Shown here piece after piece: positions 1-7,668 of a DNA stretch of 64,000 nt. The notes under the pieces are model-generated. The model was not told the DNA's origin, did no database searches, and worked only from the letters and a program-made list of their open reading frames with translations. The position numbers and the translations under genes are program-made. This DNA is from an uncultured Aquimarina sp. (GTDB lineage: Bacteria > Bacteroidota > Bacteroidia > Flavobacteriales > Flavobacteriaceae), in NCBI GenBank assembly GCA_947493035.1, contig CANLOW010000010.1, positions 1 to 64,000 of the forward strand, written 5' to 3'. The number at the start of each line of letters is the position of its first letter. The stretch's first letter is position 1.

Positions 1-21
1 TTGTGGGAGAGTAAGTCGCCG
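1..21 (+). rRNA. rrf: 3' end of a 5S rRNA gene (partial)
   Basis: The first ~21 bases (GTGGGAGAGTAAGTCGCCGC from position 3) match the conserved 3' strand of bacterial 5S rRNA, in which GGGAGAGTAGGTC is followed by the closing helix. A T-run and a strong hairpin follow at once, as expected at the end of an rRNA operon. Only the last fifth of the gene is inside the window. The identification rests on a short match recalled from the family and on the terminator behind it. Confidence 0.8.
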
Positions 22-31
22 CTTTTTTTGA

Positions 32-64
32 AACCCTTCACTATACTATAGTGAAGGGTTTTTT
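32..64 (+). terminator. rRNA operon terminator
   Basis: Positions 32-45 and 47-60 are perfect inverted copies (AACCCTTCACTATA), followed by a T-run from 59. This is a classic intrinsic terminator just downstream of the 5S tail. In RNA the innermost AT pairs probably stay open as the loop. Confidence 0.85.
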
Positions 65-181
65 CGTTTTTAATACTTTCCTTATTATAAATCCATCAAT
101 TATAGATTAATATAAAATACTGGCTAATTATTAATATTAGATGTTGTATAAAATTACGATTTTAGTAGATATTTAATATTA

Positions 182-2599
182 ATGCGGCGTATCCTCAATA
201 TATTTTTAGCTATTCTTTTTATTCAAATAGGTTGGGCTCAAATTCCCTTATTAGGTGATAATATTCCTTTTGAAAATATACATGATGGAGATTTTGAACT
301 CGTAAATGCTTATTGGAGACAAGCTAAACAATCTCCATTCTGGGAAACAAAAACAATAAAAGGGAATGCACCTTTAGGTATTCATTATGGAACATTATTT
401 TGTAGTAATCATATAGGGGAGGCAAGGTCTATAGTTTTAAATACAAATGAGAATTATCTTGAGTTAAAGGAGGGGGATATTTGGTATTGGGATTTTAAAG
501 CATATTTAGAATACAATATAAAAGGGTATATCTCTTTGAGCTTAGTTTTTGATGAGAAAGAATGTACATTGATAGAGAAAGCTCCTATTAAAGTATTATC
601 TGAAGGTATTAGTAAATATTCAGGAGAATATAATATTACAGCTTCTAATGCAAAAAAATGCTTCCCCCGCCTTAAGGTTACTTTTTATTCTAAAGAGAAT
701 GTGAAAATTTATTTAGAAGATATTTCAATTTCAGTGTCCAATAAGGATTTTGAAAGCCCTAAAAGGTTAAGAGTATCTCAAAAGTTTAATAACTCAATGG
801 GTTTACAGTGGGAGGATACTAATTTTAAGACGAATGATATATTTCAGGTGTATCGAAAATCAGTGTTGGACGATAAGTTTTTGGTTGTAGGAGAAACAGA
901 AAAGAAATCTTTTATTGATAGTAATATAATTTCAGGTGTAAAGTATGATTATCTAGTGATACGAAAAGGAGCAACGATCTCTAAGGCTTCAAACATTGTT
1001 ACTTCAAGTATTACTGATCACATTTCTCCAGAAGCGCCTGAGAATATCTTAATGAAGGTAGAGAATGCAGAAGTAATTTTGAATTGGGAAGCTCCGCGAC
1101 AAGATGATATTAATAAGTATTCCATTTATCGTTCTAATGATAATAACCATTTTGAGTGTATTGCTGAAAGTGTATATGGAACTTCGTACAAGGATGATGC
1201 AGCTTTAAAAAGCCAAGATAATTTTTACAAAATTACAGCTCATGATTTTAGTGGTAATGAAAGTAAAGCCTCTGAGGTTATTTCAATAAGACTTTCGTTA
1301 ATCAATGGGGCATCATTTATAGATTTGATTAAACCGATGCCTCTAGTAAGTGGATTAATTAGTGATACTTGGGGTGTTGATAATGTAATCCCTCGGGATA
1401 CAAAAAATGGAATAGAAGATAAAGACTGGTCCTATTGGGGCGGACATCCAGTTTTAGGGAAAGACAATAATTATCATTTACCGATTGTTAGATGGCCTGC
1501 CAATGATCTTAAAGGACATTGGGAGTGGCCTAATTCTACAGTAGCTTATGCTATTTCTAAAAACCCTATTGGACCTTATGAACTTATAAGGGATTTAGTA
1601 TATGATTATAAAGATGGATTTGGACATAATGCGGGTGTTATACTATTAAATGATGGAAGATATTTATTGTATTCATTAATAGATTGGAAACCTACATTAT
1701 TTAGTGCTAAAAGTATGAGAGGTCCTTGGAAGCTAGAGGGTGAAATGAAGATGGAATACGATGAAGAAGTATTAAAAGATTCGCGAAAGTATCAAGTAGA
1801 ACGAAATTTATCTGGAGTTCAATTAGAGGATGGTTCATTGCTTTTCATGACGAAGTTTGGCCGTATTATTAAGAGTGATGGTGGCATTTTAGGCCCATAC
1901 AAAGTATTGACTGATGTAATCCAAAAGAATAAGACCATTCCTGAAAGGTATAGGAATCTTAATTATGAAGATCCAACCATTTGGAAAGATGAAGTTCAGT
2001 TTCATTGCTTAATCAATGCTTTTTTGGATAAGAGAGCGATTTATTTGCGTTCTCCTGATGGGATTCATTGGGAATGTGATCCTGGGTTGGGGTATAATAC
2101 TTCAGTAGCTTCTTATGAAAATGGAGTTAAAAATCATTGGTATAAACTAGAGCGTCCACATGTGATTCAGGATAGATTTGGTAGAGCGACTCATTTATCA
2201 TTGGCAGCTTTGGATGTTCCGAAGAAAGAGGATAGAGCAAATGATAATCATAATTCTAAAAATATTATCCTTCCTTTGGTGGTGCATAAGCGTATAAAGC
2301 TTTTGGATGAATTCAGAATAAATGAAAAGACAAAGGATATAAAAGTCTTGATACAGTCAGAAAAAGGTTTTGATGCTCAAAAGGATCTGGATATAGAGTC
2401 GTTAAGATTTGGTGCTTCTAAAGAAGTGAATGTAGGAAAAGGAAGTAACGTGAAATCTACAGAAAATCGTGGTAAAGATTTAGTAATTACCTTTCTTAAT
2501 GAAAATAGTGGAATTTCACCAAGTGATTGGGTATATAAATTATTAGGTAATGATCGAAAAGGGAACTTAATAATTGCTTTTTGTAGGCCTTTGCTTTAA
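182..2599 (+). CDS. Secreted FN3 / beta-propeller protein, probably glycoside hydrolase-like
   Basis: The protein has 805 residues. Residues 1-19 form a signal peptide ending in GWAQ. Two fibronectin type III-like segments follow (roughly 195-280 and 285-375, the second with EAPENI...NWEAP). The C-terminal ~400 residues alternate short strands and Trp/Gly-rich loops (DWSYWGGHPV, KGHWEWPNS, GHNAGVILL, YEDPTIW, LERPHV), as in the five-bladed propeller of GH43/GH117-like clans. The phrase YEDPTIW resembles the catalytic EDP/DP region of those enzymes, but I cannot assign a substrate. There is no T9SS sorting domain and no SusC/SusD neighbour. The start is the only ATG that gives a signal peptide. 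It may act on an algal or plant polysaccharide, by analogy only. Confidence 0.6.
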   Translation: MRRILNIFLAILFIQIGWAQIPLLGDNIPFENIHDGDFELVNAYWRQAKQSPFWETKTIKGNAPLGIHYGTLFCSNHIGEARSIVLNTNENYLELKEGDIWYWDFKAYLEYNIKGYISLSLVFDEKECTLIEKAPIKVLSEGISKYSGEYNITASNAKKCFPRLKVTFYSKENVKIYLEDISISVSNKDFESPKRLRVSQKFNNSMGLQWEDTNFKTNDIFQVYRKSVLDDKFLVVGETEKKSFIDSNIISGVKYDYLVIRKGATISKASNIVTSSITDHISPEAPENILMKVENAEVILNWEAPRQDDINKYSIYRSNDNNHFECIAESVYGTSYKDDAALKSQDNFYKITAHDFSGNESKASEVISIRLSLINGASFIDLIKPMPLVSGLISDTWGVDNVIPRDTKNGIEDKDWSYWGGHPVLGKDNNYHLPIVRWPANDLKGHWEWPNSTVAYAISKNPIGPYELIRDLVYDYKDGFGHNAGVILLNDGRYLLYSLIDWKPTLFSAKSMRGPWKLEGEMKMEYDEEVLKDSRKYQVERNLSGVQLEDGSLLFMTKFGRIIKSDGGILGPYKVLTDVIQKNKTIPERYRNLNYEDPTIWKDEVQFHCLINAFLDKRAIYLRSPDGIHWECDPGLGYNTSVASYENGVKNHWYKLERPHVIQDRFGRATHLSLAALDVPKKEDRANDNHNSKNIILPLVVHKRIKLLDEFRINEKTKDIKVLIQSEKGFDAQKDLDIESLRFGASKEVNVGKGSNVKSTENRGKDLVITFLNENSGISPSDWVYKLLGNDRKGNLIIAFCRPLL

Positions 2600-2684
2600 T
2601 CTAAAACAAATTATAAAAATAAAAATAGTTGAATTCTATTATTACTGTATAAATAGCCTACTAATAAATATCTATAGTTAGGTT

Positions 2685-4016
2685 TTAAAATTCTAATTTA
2701 AATGATGTTTTGTCTTCAGTAGATTGTACGGTTAAGTTTCCTTTGTGAAGTAACATAATATGTCTAGAAAGACTTAAACCAACTCCTGATCCATTTGGTT
2801 TAGAAGTATAAAAAGGAATAAAAATATGGTTTTTGATTTCGTCGGGTATTTTATCTCCATTATTACTTACGATAATTGATTTCACTTCGAAATCAGTAGT
2901 TGTTGCTTCTATAGTAATGGTAGGTTCTGTTTGATCAGAAAAAGATTCACTAGCATTCTTTATCAAATTCAATAGCACCTGTACGATTTGTTGTTCATCT
3001 GCAAATAACGTTCCCATTTCTTCGGAAATATTTACCTGTAATTGGGTGTTTTTTTTCTTTAAAAATTCATTTGAAAGCAATGCTACTTTTTCAAATAAAG
3101 CTTCACAGAAGATAATTTTTTTTGTTGGCGCAGCAACGCTTAGTAATTCTCGGTAAGAAGAAACAAAAGATTCGAGATGATTACTTTGTTCTTTGATTAC
3201 TGAAAGTCCTTTACCGAGCATTGTAGATTGTTCTTTAGTGAAATTATTGACACTAGTATTATTGTATTGATGTAACAGAGAACTAGAAATAGAGGTTAAG
3301 GGAGCTATGCTATTCATGATTTCATGAGTTAATACTCGGATTAATTTAATCCATGAATCAGCTTCATTTTTATTCAGTGTACTGCCGATATCCTGTAATG
3401 TTATTAAATGTACGATTTCATTGTTAATCGTTATTGTACTAGCTTTTACATTTATTCTTTTAGTCTGTTTTTCATCAGATAGATTGATAAGTTTTTCTTT
3501 AAAATTTAAAGCCTTTAACGCCAGATAAAGATCTTCTTGTATTCTATTGAATTGCTCTACGTGATTTAAGGGAGCGAAATTGAGTAAGGATTCAGCCTTT
3601 TTGTTAGCTAATAAAATATGGCCTTTTGAATTTATAGTAAGCACACCTATCTCAGCTTGTTTTATAAGCTCCATATAATAATGCTCCTGTACTTGATTAT
3701 CAACGTATACTTTTTGAATTTTCTCGTTAAGAGTACATAAGGTTTTATATAATTCTCGAGCAGATTTATGTTTACCAACCTTTTCAAACGAAAGCGTAAA
3801 GTCTTCATTAATCATTGCTTTTAAGTGATAAGCAATATCTTTATTTGTGCTGTTTAAAAATGCCACCAAACGATAAATTTGATAGGTAAGAACCAAGCCT
3901 AATGTTACAGCCCACAAATATTCTTTTTGGATCAATAAATAAGTAATTATGGAGGTAACACTGACTAATATTAAAATACGAAGAATAAGTATGTAGTAGA
4001 ACTTTTTGCTAATCAT
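2685..4016 (-). CDS. NtrB/AtoS-like sensor histidine kinase
   Basis: The protein has 443 residues. Two hydrophobic helices near the N-terminus (about 7-28 and 34-54) anchor it in the inner membrane with almost no periplasmic loop, so it may sense the membrane or an intracellular cue. A PAS-like segment spans about 112-215. The dimerization helix carries H231 in LTHEIMNSIAPL, followed by the N-box (N350, N354 in LLNLIKNASE), the G1 region (NNGDKIP, ~385) and the G2 box (GSGVGLS, ~409-415), so it should be catalytically competent. Its start overlaps the end of the upstream response-regulator gene by 8 nt, so the two are translationally coupled and form a cognate pair. Confidence 0.9.
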   Translation of the reverse strand: MISKKFYYILILRILILVSVTSIITYLLIQKEYLWAVTLGLVLTYQIYRLVAFLNSTNKDIAYHLKAMINEDFTLSFEKVGKHKSARELYKTLCTLNEKIQKVYVDNQVQEHYYMELIKQAEIGVLTINSKGHILLANKKAESLLNFAPLNHVEQFNRIQEDLYLALKALNFKEKLINLSDEKQTKRINVKASTITINNEIVHLITLQDIGSTLNKNEADSWIKLIRVLTHEIMNSIAPLTSISSSLLHQYNNTSVNNFTKEQSTMLGKGLSVIKEQSNHLESFVSSYRELLSVAAPTKKIIFCEALFEKVALLSNEFLKKKNTQLQVNISEEMGTLFADEQQIVQVLLNLIKNASESFSDQTEPTITIEATTTDFEVKSIIVSNNGDKIPDEIKNHIFIPFYTSKPNGSGVGLSLSRHIMLLHKGNLTVQSTEDKTSFKLEF

Positions 4017-5325
4017 TAGGGTATAGCTTTTTTATTTTATTATATAGTGTTTGTCTTGATATGCCGAGTTGGCTTGCCGCAGCGCTATAATTACCCTGAT
4101 GATCACTCAATGCTTTCTCAATCATAACCAGCTCCATTTCACTAAGGGTGATTGGGTTCTGAGCAGTGAAATTAGTGTTGTGCTCTAAGGTTAAATCTTC
4201 TTCTCGAATGTAAGGGCCAGTATTTAATATTACAGCACGTTCCAAACTATGTTTTAACTCTCTAACATTTCCGCTCCAAGAATATTCGAGCATTTTTTGC
4301 TTAGCAGTAGAGTGAAGTTCAATATCATTTTTTTGATATTTAATTTTGAACTCATCCAAATAGAAATCAGCTAACTCTATAATATCATTTCCTCTATTTC
4401 TTAAAGGAGGAACTTCTACACTGATAGTACTAATTAGGTATAATAAATCTTGTCTAAACGTTCCTTGTTGTACAGCTCTTTTTAAGTCAGAATGTGCAGA
4501 AGCGATTAAACGGATATCAATAGGGATTTCTTTGGTTGAATTAATTCGAGCTATTTGTTGTTGTTGTAAACAATTTAATAGTTTCCATTGTAAATCAAGA
4601 GGTAACTTCTCAATATTATCGATAAACAATATTCCTTGGTGTGCTTGTTCTATTTTCCCACTTTCATGATCAAATCCCCAAAGTTCTTTTTCGATGTTAT
4701 TTTCTTGGATAGCCGCCATGTCAATAACAATTAAAGATTGCTCTTTTCTAGCAGAATGAAATTGTAATTCTTTAGCTAATAACTCTTTTCCAGTACCTTT
4801 TTCTCCGGCGATAAATACATTTACATCCAGCTTGCTAACTTTATGAATAATGCCTAATGTTTGTAGAAATACTTTGCTATTTCCAATAATAGGTTGTTTT
4901 GTTTTGACATCTTTTTTTTGGTCTTTATTGGCTGTCTTGGCTTTTTTATGAAAATAAGCGGTTTTAAGTGTGCTTAGCAAACTTTCATTATTCCAAGGTT
5001 TTAAAATAAAATCACTTGCTCCATTTTTTATAGCTGTTACGGCAAGTTCTACATCTCCATAAGCTGTAATCATTATAATTTTAACGGCCGGAACTCTACG
5101 TTTTATCTCTTCTAACCATTGTAACCCTTCACTACCTGATTTTATGGTAGCAGTGAAATTCATGTCAAGCAAAACTAAATCTACTTCATTAAGTGTAGTG
5201 ATTGTATCTAATTTATTAGGATCATTTAGAGTAATAACCTTTTTGTATTCAGGAAGTAACAATATTTCCAAAGCACTAAGTACATTCGGGTTATCATCAA
5301 TGATGAGTACGGTTCCGTTTACCAT
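4009..5325 (-). CDS. NtrC-family response regulator lacking the GAFTGA loop
   Basis: The protein has 438 residues: a REC domain with D54 as phosphoacceptor (acid pocket IIDD, T87, K109), an AAA+ domain (~145-380) and a Fis-type HTH (~395-435, NYSAAASQLGISRQTLYNK). Walker A is GEKGTGK (174-180). The AAA+ domain is abnormal. Where family members read ELFG..KGAFTGA.., this one goes from KELWGFDHES (213-222) straight to GKIEQAHQGILF, deleting the loop that contacts sigma-54. Walker B reads LFIDN (233-237) instead of hhhDE. GNVREL (352-357, sensor II) is kept. It probably binds DNA and responds to phosphorylation but may not activate sigma-54 polymerase in the usual way. It is the first gene of a two-gene operon with the kinase and diverges from the transporter operon. 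Confidence 0.9.
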   Translation of the reverse strand: MVNGTVLIIDDNPNVLSALEILLLPEYKKVITLNDPNKLDTITTLNEVDLVLLDMNFTATIKSGSEGLQWLEEIKRRVPAVKIIMITAYGDVELAVTAIKNGASDFILKPWNNESLLSTLKTAYFHKKAKTANKDQKKDVKTKQPIIGNSKVFLQTLGIIHKVSKLDVNVFIAGEKGTGKELLAKELQFHSARKEQSLIVIDMAAIQENNIEKELWGFDHESGKIEQAHQGILFIDNIEKLPLDLQWKLLNCLQQQQIARINSTKEIPIDIRLIASAHSDLKRAVQQGTFRQDLLYLISTISVEVPPLRNRGNDIIELADFYLDEFKIKYQKNDIELHSTAKQKMLEYSWSGNVRELKHSLERAVILNTGPYIREEDLTLEHNTNFTAQNPITLSEMELVMIEKALSDHQGNYSAAASQLGISRQTLYNKIKKLYPND

Positions 5326-5419
5326 GCGTAATAAGGTTAGTTATTAAGAATTAGATCTAGGATACAATTATACCTAAATAAAAATATAAAGCTAACTGTC
5401 AAACCACGGTTAATTTGGT

Positions 5420-5464
5420 TAGTGTAAAAAAAATGGACACATATTGTACATAAAATTTACACTA
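5420..5464. promoter_or_regulatory. Inverted repeat between regulator and transporter operon
   Basis: TAGTGTAAA (5420-5428) and TTTACACTA (5456-5464) are perfect 9-bp inverted arms around a 27-bp spacer that contains the palindrome TGTACA (5445-5450). The site lies in the 233-bp divergent region between the response regulator (start 5325) and the membrane fusion protein gene (start 5559). This is where a dimeric NtrC-type regulator would be expected to bind. Assigning the regulator at 4009-5325 to it is inference. Confidence 0.45.
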
Positions 5465-5558
5465 GCATTTTCTGAGGTATTTCTCCAGTATATTCGAATT
5501 GTAGATTTTAGTAGAAAACTCTCAATAAAACGGTAATGTCTTCGAATTATAAAATAAT

Positions 5559-6809
5559 ATGGATATAAAAATAGAAAAGAAAAGAGGTATACGTCCCAAA
5601 CATATAGTATGGGGTTTTTTAGGTTTGGGGCTACTCTTTCTTTGTTGGAAACTATTTACTACAGATTATAAGAAAACATACGCAGTAAAAAAAGAACGTT
5701 TATCTATAGGTGAAGTAACGAGAGGCGAGTTTCAGGATTTTATAACGATTACAGGTCATGTAGCTCCTATTCGTACTATTTATATGGATGCATATGAAGG
5801 AGGGAGAGTAAAAGAGAAACTGATTGAAGAAGGGACTCATGTGAAGAAAGGTGATGTAATTTTAAAATTAGAAAATAGAGGACTTTATGAACAAATTTTA
5901 GCGAGCGAAAATAATTTGTCATTTAAACAAAATGATTTGCGCTCCACTAAACTGTCGTATGACAATAGAGAAATCCAAGGAAGACGAAATTTGATCGATG
6001 CTGAATATGAATTAGAGCGTACAGAAAGACTTTTTAAGCAGCAGGAGCTACTTTATAATAAAGATGTTGTTTCTAAAAATGACTACGATACAGCTAGAGA
6101 AAATTATAATGCAGCCAAAAAAAGATTCGAATTAACAAGTGATCAAGTAAAACAAGATGCTACGGCTAAAAGTACTACGTTAAGTGATTTAGAAAATGAT
6201 TTAGGTAGAATGAAAAAAACGTTAAGTATGGTATATGAACGTCTTGATTACCTAAATGTTAGAGCTCCTTATGATGGGCAACTAGGTTTTTTAGATGCCG
6301 AAATAGGACAAAATATTCAACAAGGGCAGCGTATTGGACAAATAAATGATTTGTCAAATTTTAAAATAGAAGCAGAAGTCGATGAACATTATATAGAACG
6401 TGTGAGACGAGATCTAAGCGCTACTATAGAGCGTTTAGATAAAAAATATCCCTTAAAAGTAAGAAAGGTATATCCAGAAGTACGTAATGGTAGGTTTAAA
6501 ATTGATCTGGTTTTTACAGGAGAAACCCCTAAAACGATCCGAGCAGGACAAAATTATACCATGCGATTAGAATTAGGAGCGTCTAACAAAGCATTGCTAT
6601 TACCAAGAGGAAGTTTTTTTCAGAGTACAGGTGGTAGAAGTGTATTTGTGTTGAATGAAAAAGGAACAGAAGCTTTTAAAAAGGAAATTAAACTAGGGCG
6701 TCAAAACTCAAGTTTTTTTGAAGTCATTGAAGGTTTAGAACCTGGACAAAAAACAATTATTTCTAGTTATGACACTTTTGGAGAGGTGGAAAGAATTGTA
6801 TTTAAATAG
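5559..6809 (+). CDS. HlyD/MacA-type membrane fusion protein (periplasmic adaptor)
   Basis: The protein has 416 residues. One N-terminal membrane helix (~16-34) anchors it in the inner membrane. It is followed by a split lipoyl/barrel-sandwich region (GGRVKEKLIEEGTHVKKGDVI...; second half RAPYDGQLGFLDAEIGQNI) that brackets a long alpha-helical hairpin (~105-220, rich in K/E/N/R). The beta-barrel and membrane-proximal domains follow (~255-416). This is the adaptor architecture of MacA-type tripartite systems. It opens an operon-like series with an ATPase and FtsX permeases, so it should link those inner-membrane parts to an outer-membrane channel, which is not encoded here. Confidence 0.88.
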   Translation: MDIKIEKKRGIRPKHIVWGFLGLGLLFLCWKLFTTDYKKTYAVKKERLSIGEVTRGEFQDFITITGHVAPIRTIYMDAYEGGRVKEKLIEEGTHVKKGDVILKLENRGLYEQILASENNLSFKQNDLRSTKLSYDNREIQGRRNLIDAEYELERTERLFKQQELLYNKDVVSKNDYDTARENYNAAKKRFELTSDQVKQDATAKSTTLSDLENDLGRMKKTLSMVYERLDYLNVRAPYDGQLGFLDAEIGQNIQQGQRIGQINDLSNFKIEAEVDEHYIERVRRDLSATIERLDKKYPLKVRKVYPEVRNGRFKIDLVFTGETPKTIRAGQNYTMRLELGASNKALLLPRGSFFQSTGGRSVFVLNEKGTEAFKKEIKLGRQNSSFFEVIEGLEPGQKTIISSYDTFGEVERIVFK

Positions 6810-6814
6810 CTGTT

Positions 6815-6956
6815 AGATCACTTCGCTGTTAGAATATAGAAAAGAGAAAATGGGGAAGTGAGAAGGGGAATTGTAAAGACCGACAACTGACAACTCAAAA
6901 CTGATAACTAAAAACAAAAACCAGCTTATAGCTTACTGCTTAAAGCCTAAAGCCAT
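6815..6956 (+). repeat. Intergenic degenerate word array (MFP/ATPase junction)
   Basis: The gap between the adaptor and ATPase genes is built of near-repeated short words. It begins with GCTGTTAGA variants (6811-6836). ACAACTGACAACTCAAAACTG and GATAACTAAAAAC variants then occupy ~6881-6915, and GCTTATAGCTTACTGCTTAAAGCCTAAAGCC variants occupy ~6923-6955, ending 6 nt before the ATG of the next gene. No reading frame or clear hairpin is seen. It resembles the arrays at 22722, 23322, 24849, 25565 and 46785. Confidence 0.6.
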
Positions 6957-6961
6957 AAAGA

Positions 6962-7645
6962 ATGATAAATATTAAATCAGTAACCAAAAAATTTAGAACA
7001 GAAGAAGTAGAAACCTTAGCGCTAAATAATATCAATTTAGAAGTTAAGCAAGGTGAGTTTGCTGCTATTATGGGGCCTTCTGGTTGTGGGAAATCGACTC
7101 TGTTAAACCTTATCGGTTTATTAGATAGTCCAAGTGAGGGTTCGTGTCAATTTGATGGAACGGAAGTAGGAAATAGAAAAGAAAGTGAGCGTACTAAACT
7201 GAGAAAAGGAAATATTGGTTTTGTATTTCAAAGTTTTAATCTGATCGATGAACTTACTGTTTTTGAAAACGTAGAATTGCCTTTAATTTATTTAAAGGTG
7301 CCTAAAAAAGAACGTAAAGAAAGGGTGTTAGCCTTGTTAGAGCGAATGAAGATAGCACATCGCGAAGCTCATTTCCCGAATCAACTTTCAGGTGGTCAAC
7401 AACAGCGTGTAGCCATCGCTCGAGCAGTAATTACGAATCCTAAATTGATTCTTGCCGATGAGCCTACAGGAAACTTAGATTCTAAAAATGGAATTGAAGT
7501 AATGAATTTACTTACCGAATTAAATCAAGAAGGGACTACAATCGTGATGGTGACTCACTCTGATCGTGATGCTAATTATGCACATAGAGTTATTAATCTT
7601 TTTGATGGGCAAATTGTTACTGAGACCAGTAATGAGTACGTATAA
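6962..7645 (+). CDS. MacB/LolD-type ABC transporter ATP-binding protein
   Basis: The protein has 227 residues and every ABC motif is intact: Walker [10 protein letters not shown] (38-46), Q-loop Q90, signature LSGGQQQR (142-149), Walker B LILADEP (162-168) and H-loop H199. The closest groups are the LolD/MacB/FtsE-like ATPases that pair with FtsX-type permeases. It is the only ATPase in the cluster although five permease genes follow. It therefore probably serves several alternative permease dimers at the inner-membrane cytoplasmic face. Confidence 0.92.
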   Translation: MINIKSVTKKFRTEEVETLALNNINLEVKQGEFAAIMGPSGCGKSTLLNLIGLLDSPSEGSCQFDGTEVGNRKESERTKLRKGNIGFVFQSFNLIDELTVFENVELPLIYLKVPKKERKERVLALLERMKIAHREAHFPNQLSGGQQQRVAIARAVITNPKLILADEPTGNLDSKNGIEVMNLLTELNQEGTTIVMVTHSDRDANYAHRVINLFDGQIVTETSNEYV

Positions 7646-7668
7646 GTAAATACTTTAAGTTATTATAA

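Noticed and set aside
5434..5450. Possible sigma-54 -24/-12 promoter (TGGACACATATTGT)
   Set aside because: The GG-to-TG spacing is one base too short and the -12 lacks GC; sigma-54 promoters tolerate little variation.
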